A DNA stretch of 64,000 bases from Burhinus oedicnemus (GCA_008921705.1 VFFE01006595.1:452120-516119); one strand, 5' to 3'. Positions 27,701-40,547 are shown, counted from the stretch's first letter. Notes: generated by a model from the letters alone, not told the origin. Program-made: numbers and translations.

Positions 27701-29353
27701 TGGTTGGTTCCTTATGGTATTTTATTTCAGAAATAATTCAAATTTGGCTTCATAAACTATTAGACACTCAAAGAAGAACAAGCACAATAGGGGGGTTGAA
27801 AGTCTGATTAAAGAAAGCAGCCTGAAGAACATCACAAAATCTGTCTAAATCCTAAAAGACAGAAAGACAAGGACAGAAAACATTTTCTGATTTTGATATT
27901 CAGGAACCTGAACTAGGAATACAGATGTCACTCAGAAAAAGAAAAACTTCTGATACGGCTATACATGGGGGCTAATTAATTGAGGCAAATGGAGGAAACC
28001 AGACTAAAAAAGGTATTAGAAGAGGTGCTGTAGGATCCCAAATCCAGCTGACTTTTCCATCACTGAGAACTATGAAAACCCTTAGTAATCCGTAATTTAG
28101 AGACTTCACCCTATTTGCACAGATTCACACTCCACACTGCAGCACATCATGTACAAACAAAAAGGTTTCCTCTAACTTCCCTGTTCTGCAAATTATATCC
28201 AGTTCCTGGGTTTGGGGCTAGCAGATGGCATTACAGCCTCCTTGAATGTGCACAACACCCTAAAATGCCTCTAAAAGTCGTCAATGGTCCTGTGCATCCT
28301 GGAAAGTGTTAAATTTCGGGGAAATATTACTTAACTGCTTTCAGCACTGAAGGACAGAAATTAACACTCTTAAAATCCAGTAGACAGGACACACTGTGGG
28401 ATAAATCAGATGCAAAATCACCTGCTGAGGACTAATGTGCCTAATCTTTGAACTCTTCTCGAGGAAGGTACTTAACTATGTCCAAGATCATCAGCTAGTT
28501 TAAGTTATTATAAGTACCTTGATCTCAAGGCAGCCAGATCTAGCCCTATAAATTCACGATCCTGTTGATATGTCACATACTTCAGCCTGAAGTGCTGTTT
28601 TTCTTGTAGTAAATTGAGTATTGAGTACCGAGCATTTATGCTGTGCTCGTTGTTACTATAAAACTAAACTGTGCTTTCTTTCAGGGTATTGTTTTGATCC
28701 TAAATTTCTCAGCTGATACATTCTGATGGCGTATCTGTTGGCTTCAGGCACAACAGCACTCTTTTAAGGAGTATTATTATACCTTAAAATGGACAATCAA
28801 GGAATAGAAAACCTCAGAATGCATACCTGCTGTACTCAAGGCATTTTCTCCCTAACAGCAAAGACAAAACACCCCCAAGAAATACTGGTTCAAGAGAGGG
28901 AGGGAGGGAAAACAAACCAAAACAATTCTTTTCCTCCTTTAAAAGAAGAGCAACTGCTTACACTCATGAATCATAAAACAAGGGAAGTTGGCAGCAGGGA
29001 GAAACAGAAACTGGATTTGTATTTGTCAGTGACTTTCACTTCTGTTTCCACTGCCAAACAGCTGTGCTATCTGCCTTTGACTTGTTGTATGCAATGAAAG
29101 ATGACAGAGGGTTTCTTAGAGCCTTAAAGATTGCAGTAATTCATAACCTTACCTTAATTAACCTCGTATAATTTACTTTTGGAATAAACAAGGTCCTAGG
29201 TTTGCCTTTACTGTCTTCCTTCCTTGGGAAACGTGGTTGTTATCCTCCAGATATCCCTATGTGCAAACACGTTGCTTCTCACAGCTAGAGCTCTGGATAT
29301 TACTAAAACCCTAAAACAAAGTAGCATGGCAAATGCTTCAAACCAGTGTGGGC

Positions 29354-29387
29354 TATAAAAGGCACAGCAATTCACCGTATTTAGTTC
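29354..29387 (+). promoter_or_regulatory. Candidate TATA/Inr core promoter, antisense to the glypican gene
   Basis: TATAAAAG at 29354-29361 sits in the context GGGCTATAAAAGGCAC, a textbook TATA box. The initiator match TTAGTTC (YYANWYY) follows at 29381-29387, with its A at 29383, 29 bases after the first T of the TATA box, which is the normal distance. A strong donor follows about 140 bases downstream. All single motifs of this kind arise by chance; the joint spacing is what makes it worth listing. No transcript evidence is available to me. Confidence 0.35.
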
Positions 29388-29524
29388 CTCACTCTCCCGC
29401 TGCTTTCACTGCTGAGCAGGCAAGGGCTCAAGAGGAGGAGGAGGAAAGGTATGTGGAGGTGCCGCATGGCACAGCGCAGCATGTGGAGTGGGCACTAACA
29501 TCACTGTCACTTAGCTGTGACCAG
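29383..29524 (+). ncRNA. Candidate first exon of an unknown plus-strand transcript
   Basis: From the predicted start at 29383 to the donor CCAG/GTAAGTG (junction 29524/29525). The segment is GC-richer than its flanks and holds a purine block (GAGGAGGAGGAGG). The first ATG at 29451 opens only 15 codons before TAA, so if transcribed it is more like a long non-coding RNA leader than a protein exon. An alternative reading treats 29420-29524 as an internal exon: a pyrimidine-rich stretch ending GAGCAG precedes it, and it is 105 bases (35 open codons, phase 0 to 0). An earlier donor, AAAG/GTATGT, lies at 29448/29449. No partner exon was identified. Confidence 0.25.
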
Positions 29525-31152
29525 GTAAGTGTTCCCTTGTGTGGCATGAAGACTAACTCGCAGGCGAACGTTTTCCTTAGGCTTGCAGGATTGTTTCGAT
29601 AACTTATAGCCTAATGGTATTAGCATTTTAAACTGAGCTTCCATTAAGTTATACGAGTTATCTATTTTGAAGTAATTTGAAGTACCTTTCATTGTTAACT
29701 CCTCTTAATTAATTTTGGCTTTATGGCGTTTTGGGGGCAAATTGCCTTAGCCTTCACATTTATCCTATGACTACTTGGCATGACCGAGATATTACAGCTC
29801 TTAAGTGAATTTCTTGTCAGAAGGATCTAAATCACACAGCTCACAAGAGCTACTTGAGGAGGATTGGTTTTACTCTCCATTTAGCTTGGCCTCTAAACTC
29901 TGGGTACCAGCCTGATGCTTGCAAATGACTTTCACAGAAGTAGGCATTATGGGCATGGGGTCAAAGTACCTACCTACTGCTCTTAGCCTGAAGCAAGAAG
30001 TATGTTCTGCTTCACGTGTTTAGTAAGGCAATTTTTCTTGGAAGCTTGTCTTTCTCATATTTTTAGCCACCACATACCAAGCTGCCTCTTTTCATTCATG
30101 CTCTTTGTGGTCTGACTATGTTGTTCCTGTTTGGGGCCACTCAGCTTTGTGATATTTTTTGTTTTTAAAAAGTCCGTTTTATTAAAACGTGAAAAATGCC
30201 GGTTGAGTGAGAATCCATTGGAAAAATCACATCAATGAGTTTGCAGTTCGGGGCTGTTTTCAAAACACATCTCAGAAATATATGTACACATCAAGTTGCT
30301 CCTGTAGAAAGTAACTAGGTAAAATATTGCTGACAAAGTTAGTAATAATTGTTCTGCTGTAATAAGTGCATTCAAAGCACACAGGTTACTGGTAATATTT
30401 TTAATAGAAAGTTGGTAAAAGCATGTTACCCTTCAGTGATCCACATTGCAGTCTCTGATGACGGCTTATACAGAACTACGGCAAACAGTTAAGCCCCAAA
30501 TGTCTTTATCTTGATCTCTCCAATGTTTAATTTCCCCTTACAGAATAGTGCATTAGAAGGCTTTATACCCTAAGCAACTAAAATGCTTTTACCTTTTGTC
30601 TAAACAGTGCTAAAATGATCCAAAATGTGGTGTAATTTACATTTCTGTGGTGAAATGGTAAAATTACATTTCCCCAATTACCTTTTTACCTCTTTGAAGG
30701 TACTGAAGATAGTACCAAAGTTGTTCGGAGTCACAGAGCTGGCACTCAAGTCTGTTATTCCTCTAGCTAGTGTTCTCATTAGCATTAGGAGAAATTCCTA
30801 CAGGGGATGTGTTTATCTGGTCATGCAGAAAGTCATTTATACAACTTGGCAAAAACTCCTGTCTTGTACGGATCCGAGCAGGAGAGCTGGTGGTACTGAG
30901 AACTCTCTCACCTCAGGGTCTAGGAGTGAAAATCTGAAGGAACCAAAATCCCTTTCCTTTACACCTCAAACTGTCATGTAAATGCTGAGGTTGAGGAAGG
31001 ATTAGGAGTGATTATACTCTTCTTCTCATATGCATCCCAGTTTAAATTATACTGTGTAATGAAGGACACTAAAATGACACATAATAGCTTAACTACTGTG
31101 TCGGTAGATTATAAAACAGATTTAATCAAGGGTAGAGATGTGGGGAAATCTA

Positions 31153-31188
31153 TTTCTTTCCTTCTTTCTTTCTTCCCTCCCTCTCCCC
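31153..31188 (+). repeat. 36-base pure pyrimidine tract
   Basis: Uninterrupted C/T run made of TTTC, CTTC and CCCT units. Homopurine-homopyrimidine tracts of this length can adopt triplex structure; no acceptor use is evident. Confidence 0.85.
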
Positions 31189-34100
31189 GCAATGCTCTCT
31201 CTTCCTATCCCCTTCTCAGAAGCCCCCTCTCAGCTGTCTTCTGATCCCATTTGCACAGAAGAGAGGCTGCAGAAAATGTCACTGTCACCCTCCCAGAGAA
31301 AAGCTTAGCAAAGTGTGCCCATGAGATAATAGTGTGATAACACCACGAATCCAAAGTCACTCATCTCAGGATCAGATCCTATCAAGTTCAGTTAGCATTA
31401 ATAAAAATCTGTACTTTTCACCCTGTTTATTTAGGTTTCTTTGGTTTTCTTTGTGCCCATATCTCTTCCCAAACTGCATCTGTACAACAGAAGCCAAAGC
31501 CAGAAATTTGCAGCTGTGGAACCACCACTGGCCTCTCTCGCCACATGCCGAAGGCCCTCTGGCAGGGTTTGCTTATGCTCCTGTTAACAGAGGCTCATCT
31601 CTATCTACCATCCCAAATGACAAATATAAAGCCTTGAAACCACTGAGCTTTCTTAAAAATTGACCTTACATACGGGCTTAAATTGTTACTATGCTGTTTT
31701 GTGGAAAGAATAAGGCATTTACACTAAGGGCAATAGAGGAATTTATAGGCTGTCTAATAACGGAGCTGGAGATAAAATGTCTTGTGCAACAAAGGATGTA
31801 GAAAAACGGCCATGCAAGGCAGTGGGATGGGGATGAGGCATGATGGAGAGGTTTCTCTAGGCAGGAAGATGGAAGACATGGAAAATGCAGTATTTCTGCA
31901 AGCTAGGATCATCTGTGAGGAAAGTGGAGACATGTGGCAATGAGAAGTTGATGAGTGTGGCAGACTGCCAGCAGATATTATGATCTCAGAATATTGATGT
32001 TTTGTACTAATAATTACAAAATCAGCAGCTGTACAATTACATATTTGGATAAATACAAGCGTAAGTGCATCCTGTAACATGGTGAATAGAAATGAAGTAC
32101 AATTAAAATGACAGCTCATACACTAATATTGATGCCTAGAAAAGACAGACAAGCTGGAAGAATGATAACATAATGAAGGATAAAAGAATCTTGATACTCA
32201 AAAAGAAAAAATGATAATGAAAACATTCATGAGGAGTGAGAAAAATACATTAACTTTCCATAGCTGTTGAGAACAGATACAGATCAGACAGAAGACATTA
32301 AGAAAAAAGAAAATTTACTTGTCTGCACTTATAAAGGCATTCTGGGGCAAAATACTATCCTTCTCATATGCCCTGAAGAAGAAACCTACAACCAGGATAA
32401 TCTCTTCTGATACTCTGTCCAGAGCAGAAAGATGCACTGAAGCTGTGGAGTGTCTGAAGAGCCAAGAAGAAAGCCAAGGGTTGGAATCATGTCATCTGAA
32501 TGTGCTAACAAAGTAAATTTGTTACAGGTTCCCACTTGGGCACTGAAATGTGACAATAAGCTGAATATTTGACTGAGAGAAATGTCTGAAATCAGAAAGT
32601 TCTTATTAATGGGACGGAGCTTCATGAAAGAATTAGGAAGAAGTACAGAATTAGTTTAAGATAATATTGGGATTAGATAAGCATTAGGCAAAAATCACAG
32701 TAATAAAGCATATTTGACACACAGTTCAAAGTCTGGCTGGGATGTCACAGGATGTGTTTGTTTATTGAATGCCTGCACCGACAGATAGGATTTTAAAGTA
32801 CTGTTTAAAATCTGTTGTGTCTAAGGGTCAGTACTGCTCAGGCACTTTGTGTTAGTCCATGGAAACACACTGCTTTTGGGATGGGGACGAAGCAGAAGCC
32901 CATCTCTGTGTGAAGCAGGCAGGCAACCAGGGGAAAAGTAAAATCCATGTCTCTCTTTCCCAACGATCTAAAGTTTCAAGGCATGTCAGAAGGGCTGAGG
33001 TGAATATATGCCCTATCTGAGGGCTGAGGTTTTTGACCCATATATAGATTATACCCACAGAGGGGTGAATCTGGTGCAAAGACTGCAGTTTATGTACACC
33101 AGGCATTTTGGCTTTGTCTATTCTGTTCAGTGGAGGACAGGCCCAAGGACAGGCTAAAATATATGTTTTCCTTAACCTGTGCGGTTTGTCTGCCTTGCCA
33201 GCAAGAGGACAGCTGTAGTCCAGCACTAGCTACGTTCCCTATGACTTTGCACGATGTTGTATCAGGCTCCTCTAGAAGGAAGCTTGGATTAATTTGTCTT
33301 ACACAGGCTACGTGAAACATGCAGCTTCATATAAAGTACAGTGACACATGCTAGTGAGTGAGCCCGGGAATACCTGTGCCCTTCCCATCCGCTGATAGGT
33401 GCGCATATGGACCCCTGCCAAGAGGTGGTGTCAGCACAAGCTTTCTTCAACATAATGCTCCCCAACTTCCACAAAACCTAGAGCTCCATATAGGTGACTT
33501 TGGGCTTGCACTAAACCCAGATCCCTGCCTGCGTGCTAAACATTTCCTCTAAGCTTTGTTTAGTGGCTAATCACCTGATGATTTCCCTGTATAGAGAGCT
33601 AATGTTGATGTCACTGCTTGGGTGGGGCCTCATCACAACATACAGCTGTGCAGCACAGCTGGGAACAGGAAATCCCCTGCACTGACTTCCTTCCCACTTC
33701 TCACTGAACAGACTGAAACATTTTTCCTATACTCCGAACAGCAGAGAGGCAGGACACAATGTGAATCTATTGCTGTTAAGGCTTTTCGTGAATGGCAGGA
33801 TGCTCATTCCTTTCCTAGTAAATATTCCCGTAGCTCAATCCTGCAGGGCACTGAGCAATACCTGCTCTTCCCCACCTCCCAACCCCCCTTCACAGTCCAG
33901 TAGGGGTTTAAGAATAAGTACTTACACGAGTGGACTCATTTTGTGATTGAAGTTCATGTAAGACTATGCTTAGGTGAGCACACAGCGCTTAACAAGGTTC
34001 AGACTGAGGTTCAGAACCCTGCACGACCAAAGCAGTGCAAAACACAGAACAACTTCCTCATCCACCCTCAAGATTTATATGGCTTGCTTTCCTCCTCTTA

Positions 34101-36311
34101 AATCTCTCCTAACAAAGCTTTGTTCAAAGATGATTAACAGATGTTGTCATTAAAAAGTTGGTACTTGCCAACAAATAACACATGGGTCTGCTTGAGAAAC
34201 AGTGCTGTTTCCACAGCTTTCCCCAAGAAGAGATACTTGTGGTAATTGGTAAGGCCTGTGAGAATATGACATTTTAAAGTATCTTCTACCATACATAATT
34301 TCCTAAGAGAACACTGGTTTCCTGAGAATTTGTTTATCTTGTCCGTATGAAATCACTCAGATAAACTCACACGATACAGAACAGATAACTAAGCCCACTA
34401 TGATTAAAGGAGTAAGTGGCGACCTTTGTAGATAACAATGAATTTGACGAGCAAAGACTTATTTGTAACAAATTAAACAAAAAACCAGCACAAAATAATA
34501 GATAGCCACGTATCTTAATTGAAGAAATAAAATAAAAAGATCAACTGATATGCAGAAACGATTCTCAAAGGCTAGAAGGTGACAAACAAAAGGACAGAAT
34601 TTTACTATCCATTGCAAGATGAGCTGACGTATACAGACAGCAATCCCCAACCAAAAAAAATATAGGGGAAAAGGATATGTACAGCAGACCTGGCTGGAAT
34701 ATAGAAGCACAGAATCGCTTCTATGTTTACCTACCTGGTACACACTGAAATCTAAAACCTAGGAGCCAGGCTCTCTGTTAGGAATTTGGAAAAGCAAACT
34801 AGGGAGATGACAATGTACCCTGTCCAGGGAGATCTTTTAATAGTTATGAACAGAAATGTTTTGAAGGTGGTAACTTAGATATCGATGAAAGTCCTGGCAA
34901 CTTATTGTTAATGAAAAGGTAATTTTTTTTTTTCCGGGAGGTGGAAAGGAATGAGAACTCAGTAGGTTTTCAGAAACTATTTAAAAGCAATCTGAGTCTT
35001 TTGCAATGCTCTCAGCACATAAAATGTAAATACCATTTTCATATAGGTTTCAAATAAATGACAGATGTAGTACACTTTTACTACATTTTAAATTCAGCAT
35101 TTTAGAGGTTGATATTGAAATCCTTTCCTCTCTTTTCTCTTTTCCATGGACCTCTTGTTAAAAGCATGACTGCTCTGCCAAAAAGTCTGTGTTTTGAAAG
35201 GCTTTTATTCCTTTTTTATTCCTTTTGTTCTACTGTATGCCTCCATGCTACAACATGCACTGATGAGATCGGTGGCATTTTATAGCTATCATTTATGTCT
35301 CATCCAAACCTGCTGTAGTCAGTAAGAATATTTCCATTGACTTTACTAAGCTTCAAATCAGGGTTTTATTTGGGATTTAGCTTTAGCTTCAATTCACGTC
35401 TCAATTCACTGTGTACTTCAAGCAGGCAAGGAATAGTCAATGTTGTCATGTTCCACTTCTACAACACAATGGTTAGATGTACTTGACAGGTTTTAAGTTG
35501 AGGAAATACACCAAATTCACAGGCTGTACAATTAGAAACACCATCTTACAGACATGCAGACAAGAGGAAATTCAACTAATCTGATGTTTATTTCTTTAAC
35601 ATTCTATTAAAGCAAAGAAGCTCTATAATGAGATTACTGCATTTTATCTCTTAATTGTATCCAGATATGCAAAACAGATTTACTGCTAGTGGCTTGTATA
35701 CAATACAATATTTTAAAGCTAATTATGAAACAGCGTTTCTACTGTCACACGATGAAATACTTATTCTTACTGTTATGAATCAATACCATTTTCTAAAATT
35801 AATTGTAATTACTTTTTTAATTGGATATAATCCCTACTAAATTCAGAAACAGCTAGTTATATAATTCTTTTAAATCCAGGCATAAAATACTTTAATTAAA
35901 TAGATTGCAAAAAAAGGGAAAAGAGAGACATTAAGTAGTTTCCTGTTACAAAAGCCAGCTGTAAGTCAAGTCTTGAAAGTATTCAAGTTTTTATTTTTGA
36001 ACACCTGAAATCTGCCATTGTCTATGTAAGCATGCATACACATCCTCCCAAAACAGTGTATTAATAGTTTAATTGTTCATTGAAGAGTAGTCAGCACCTG
36101 GATTTTGTCTTATTCCACATAGAGAGGAAAGCATAGTAAAGTATTTACCCTCACAAATCCCCAAGGCCCAAAATATCTAGCAGTCTCCATTGCTTATGTA
36201 TATAACACAATAAACAATAAAAAAAGTGAAGCAAATAGTTTTAAAATAGCATTGCATCAAAGTTCTTCTGTTCAAAAACATTGGTGAGTAGATGGTAAAA
36301 ATCTCTACTTG

Positions 36312-36343
36312 ATTATTAAGCAATTAAGCTATTGCTTAATAAT
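36312..36343. repeat. Inverted repeat, 13-bp arms with 6-nt loop
   Basis: The arm ATTATTAAGCAAT (36312-36324) and its exact reverse complement (36331-36343) flank the loop TAAGCT. It lies in an AT-rich stretch, followed by an A-rich run. It could extrude as a cruciform; it is too short for a microRNA precursor as it stands. Confidence 0.85.
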
Positions 36344-37500
36344 TTTAAAAAAAATACTGTCCCTATGTGATAATACCTCATGTATCTTGATCATACAGCC
36401 TGTCAATGCAAATTAAATTTCAGCTATTTATAACCTGGTACTGCAAACTAAATCTACCATTTTGCACACATTTCAAAGTACATGTTTAAGCTCGGTTTTC
36501 CTGAACAAATATTCATAATAGGAACAACTGAAGTCTAGAGTATAGACTAATCACAGTTTGTTTGCAAGTCTTACTTGAATACGGGATACCTTTTCCCACT
36601 CTCCACTTACTGGTAAAGAGACAAGGAAGAGGCACTTCTTTATCTCAGCAGAACGAAGCAGCAGTTTAAAACTTACCTGAGTTCCAGCCATCTTAACCAA
36701 CATTATTTTTCAACACACTTATACCTGTTTTTCATACACTTGCACACCCAAAGCAAATTACGTTTACACACACTATGGTAATTAAAGCAGTTACATTTTG
36801 ATGAGCTGAAATGAATCAGAACTTCCGGATACGATAAATTAATAATATCAAGCATTTAGAAATATCTTCCTTCTTATTGACGTACTATAATAAGGACCTA
36901 ACTACATATTAAATTGCCAGTATTTTGGTGGAAGTTAAGTTAGATTCTGATGCTGATTCTACATTTGATGACGTATTATCCAAGTAATGTCGTGAATAAG
37001 TATTGCAGAATGCATATCTGAGACTACCAAGAAATTTTATTTAACCAGCAGCTCACCACTAGAAAAAAAACAATACTTCATGTGTTTTTTCAAGAATATA
37101 TACTTTCAGCCAACTCTGTTTGGATCATCCTTCAGTATCATCATGCAACAAATAAATATTTATGTTAACATTTAGTACAGTCTACAAGGACATTAATTTT
37201 CTATTTATTGAAGAGTCCACATTATCTAAGAAGGCTCTTCCAGTATTTCTGTGATCTAGATTTCATTGCAGATATTATTCACTCTAAATTTAAGTCTTTC
37301 ATCTGCACGCCAAGTATTAAATTATATTGGGTTACTGTCTGTATCATTCTATTTTTACTGCAGCTCTTCACAGATTAAGATTAAAATCCTTTGAATTTAG
37401 TAGGATTTTGACAGTAATTCAAGCAGTGCAAGTCTTAGCTCTGTCCACCTAATTGGTGACATTTATGAATTTCTAAACTCTGTATGTGCCGATAGAAACT

Positions 37501-37508
37501 GCATTTAC
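37501..37508 (-). other. 5' splice site of the glypican exon
   Basis: Minus-strand sequence CTGCAG/GTAAATGC matches the donor consensus CAG/GTRAGT at every position except the last two. It leaves the exon in phase 1, so the next exon must begin with the last two bases of a codon. No acceptor plus GPI-signal exon was recognised between here and the window start. Confidence 0.75.
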
Positions 37509-37659
37509 CTGCAGTGTGAATCCTGTCACCGGATCCTTGACAGCCATCCTCATCATCACAATCTCCGCTTGACTCCATCTCTTCACTTCTTCCACCCCCA
37601 CTGCCAGCATCTCGGGAAGCCCATCTTTCCAGTTTTAATTTTGTCTTCTCAGCATCCAG
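37509..37659 (-). CDS. GPC5: Internal exon of a glypican gene, most likely glypican-5 (heparan-sulfate attachment region)
   Basis: Read on the minus strand, this 151-bp segment is open in one frame for 50 codons plus one base, so the acceptor is phase 0 and the donor phase 1. Residues 1-16 are a charged linker containing ERWAS. Residues 18-23 are AGSGGG, 30-40 are SSGDCDDEDGC and 42-45 are GSGD. This gives three Ser-Gly dipeptides (Ser20, Ser31, Ser43) next to an acidic run, the layout of glycosaminoglycan attachment sites. Glypicans are GPI-anchored cell-surface heparan-sulfate proteoglycans that modulate growth-factor signalling (Hedgehog, Wnt, FGF). The combination GSGGG followed by SGDCDDEDGC and GSG matches my recollection of the GPC5 C-terminal region; GPC3, GPC4 and GPC6 differ there. 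The exon is bounded by TTTTAG upstream and CAG/GTAAATG downstream. The preceding core exons and the final exon with the GPI signal were not found, so this is a partial gene. Glypican is fairly sure, the GPC5 paralogue somewhat less. Confidence 0.78.
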
Positions 37660-37696
37660 CTAAAATGGAAGAAGCGAAAAACCAACAACGGTCAGA
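37660..37696 (-). other. 3' splice site, polypyrimidine tract and branch-point candidate of the glypican exon
   Basis: On the minus strand the bases before the exon read TTTTTCGCTTCTTCCATTTTAG, split here as a T/C-rich tract (TTTTTCGCTTCTTCC) followed by ATTTTAG. A CTGAC branch-point-like motif lies at 37691-37695, about 31 bases upstream of the AG at 37660-37661. The spacing and composition are typical of a vertebrate acceptor. Together with the donor on the other side, it supports the exon call independently of the protein match. Confidence 0.75.
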
Positions 37697-40302
37697 ATAT
37701 TTACACTGCTCCTACCTCTGGTGACCAAGCTGGGTTTATAATGCAACAAGCACTTTCTCGTTCACTTTCAAGAACAGATCCTCAAGTTGGAGGTTGTTTC
37801 TGGCACTGACATCCAAATATTTTGGAATAACAGACTATACCATCAAATTTTCTCCACCACCAATGACCAGGGACACTTATCATCAAACTCTTCATTGAAG
37901 ACACCACATCTACCAATACCATAACAGGAAGCTCTGGTCCTGCAGGTTTTCCTCTTGCAAACCACAGTTTGGAGATCACTGGCTAATGATGGTACAATCT
38001 GCCAGCTGTCTGAGTACTTTTTTGGGGTTATTTACAATTGAAGACCACAATATATTTGGCAACCGTAGAAGAGTTGAGGGTATTTGCTACTCTTCATTAT
38101 GGGCTTGGTCACTTGGAAACCTTGGCCCTTGGATATGATTTTTAAGATGGTATCATTTAAGATGCCTGTACCAACTGCAAGTTCTTCATTAAATTTCACT
38201 TGAAATATATTTCTTGGCCTGAATATAGAATAAGAAAGCCTTTTCTAAAATAAATCTAAATGTGTCATACTAGGTCATGCTTGTTATAACAACATATTTA
38301 CCCCTCAAACACATCTTTTTGATCTTCAGATAACTCTCCTGTCACCACAAACAGTTGCCTACTATTAGTGCTGTGGGAATAAATGATTTTTCAGTTCACC
38401 AGTAATTCCAAAAAATGAAAAATACCATTCCATTTTCAGTGAATCTAAACCCAGCCTGTCCAGGGAACAACAAGAGCAGCACTATTTGGGAAGAAATGAA
38501 GTAACTGGCTTAACCTAATACATTCTGTTATAAGGCATTCGTCAAGGAAGGACGATTCAAAAGAAGCTTGAACCTGCCCCCCAGGCCTAAGAGGAGCACC
38601 TCCTCGCTGAGCTACATGGTACCTCTCCTGTTGGAGCTGTGCCATTTTTGTACATTTCAGGATCAAGGTGCTCCACATTCCTCGGTGGCCACGCTCCCCT
38701 CAACAGCTCGTATCTGCGGTTGCTTGTGCAAAGGACACTTCAGGGTATTAGAGAAGGTGGGACAACTTCTGCAGAGAGAAGCCCCAACAGCTCAGCTTCC
38801 CCTACAGCCCAGTGACAGGGAAATACCCTGACTCAGAGTGGATTTTTTCACAACCTGGCTAAGTTGCCCCGGTTACTATCAAGTTACCATTCCCCATACC
38901 TCCCATCCCCATTTTGTGAGTGACTACCAATTTACTTTCTGAATCTTGCTGGAAAATTCCATCGGGGGGTGTTGATTTTGCTTTGAAGTGATGGAAATAG
39001 CTGTTCCAGTATTTCTGATCCCTTCTTTCACGCAGCTGAAACTCAACCTACAATGCATACGAACACTGTTTTGAAAGGCAGCGGCCTGTTTGTCTCCTTT
39101 TCGGAGTTATGAAATACCTTGTTTGTGTTAGCTCTGCTGGTTTGGTGTGATGAGGTACGATTAGGACCTGTTATTCTAGTTATGTGAAAATATTTTAACC
39201 AAATTGAAAGACTTTGTAATTCTTCTCAAAGCTGGTTAGATTCGAGATCTATCCAATAACCTTCATCACAAGCATCTCCCCCCAAAGTATTGCAGATCCA
39301 TTTCATGCTTTGTCATCTGTTTTATCCCAGAGGACTGCGATTATTCTTGGTATGAAGCAAAATGTGTTTTGAAATGTAGCTACTTTGAAGATTCAAACAC
39401 ATTTCACAGTAAAAAGGAGGCAGGCTGGGAGCTGGGGGAGGAACTGGAGCACAGGGCTAATACAACTGTATTAACTGGGTTGAAAGGATGATGACGGATG
39501 CAGCAATTTCTCTGTAGTGGGAAGCTTTGTGTGATAGTCTCCTCCTTCAGATACTGTGAGCTGCCATCCTCCACTCTGGAGCTGACAAATGCTTGGATCA
39601 GTGCAGCAGAGATCCTGTTCTACAGAACAACAGATGCCAACTTCTATATGGCAGAACTCAGGAAATTTTTCACCCTTTCACTGAAAAGATCTGTTTGCTC
39701 ATTCTGAAGACACAAATAACTTCACACTGCAGTGGGAAGATCAGTAAGTGGGAGGAGAGGGTATGGGCTCTAGTGGAGAAGCACACTGAACACTGTCTAA
39801 TTGTTACTGCATGACTGTTTTTTATAAACAAGTTCCTTAATGTTGAGCCTCATTATTCATGGGCGTAAAGACTGATGTCATGGCAATACAAAACAACATT
39901 TTGTTAAACAATTGGAAAAATTTGCCTATGAGGGAGAAAGATAACTCAGTTCTTTCACAGATTTATTGTGTCCTGACCATATGAGAAAAGAGTAATTCAT
40001 TCTTAGTTATAATCCTTCAGAATGAAAAGAAATGGCTAAGCGGTGAACAGAAGAGATGCAAAATTTAATAAACACTTTTAATGATTGTTTGCCAGTCAAG
40101 GCAGAAATGTTTACTGTCTGTTAAGCTACTCCTCCTTTTCAAAAATTTGATTTCATTCAGCTCTCATGGCTCAATCCTGACCTATGCTCAAAACAAGTAA
40201 ATATCTGAACCAAATGTGGGCCACCTTCTCGGCCAAAACCAAAAAACAAGCTCAGCTTTTCAACATGGTGCACTGCAGCCTTTTACAAACTGCTGGGTTC
40301 TT
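37697..40302. other. Intronic sequence, no gene seen
   Basis: Intron upstream of the glypican exon, up to the LTR. Open frames of up to 87 codons have no motifs. Confidence 0.6.
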
Positions 40303-40307
40303 AGTGC
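40303..40307. repeat. Target-site duplication, left copy (AGTGC)
   Basis: AGTGC directly precedes the TGTCC start of the LTR and is repeated exactly after its terminal CA at 40958-40962. A 5-bp duplication is the usual integration scar for ERVL-type elements. Confidence 0.85.
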
Positions 40308-40547
40308 TGTCCTGGTTTGAGCAACACAGGACTAATTTCTCTTCTAATGCTTGGGAAACTGCACTTTTAGAAGACTCTAGTGTCTGAATTTGTGAAAATA
40401 TTTACTTTATAGCCAGCTATGGTGTGTGGGTTTCAAGGTCTCAGTGTTTTTGAGCTCGCCAGGTGCAGGGATGAGGAGGAGCAAGACCCGGGCACTGGAC
40501 CCAAGCTGGCCAACAGGATTATTTCATACCATGAACATCACTTTCAA

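Larger units (their letters stand above)
20780..29353. other. Intronic sequence, no gene seen
   Basis: Mostly AT-rich and nearly free of recognisable transposons. The only marked structures are the CpG-enriched patch at 22.7-23.1 kb, small dyads and the 24-bp palindrome. Transposon-poor intron can indicate conserved non-coding sequence, which cannot be judged without alignments. Confidence 0.55.
29525..37500. other. Intronic sequence, no gene seen
   Basis: AT-rich intron with a pyrimidine tract at 31.15 kb and the hairpin at 36.3 kb. No transposon is recognised. Confidence 0.6.

Noticed and set aside
31754..32119. 121-codon minus-strand frame
   Set aside because: No motif, signal peptide logic or splice context that would set it apart from chance.
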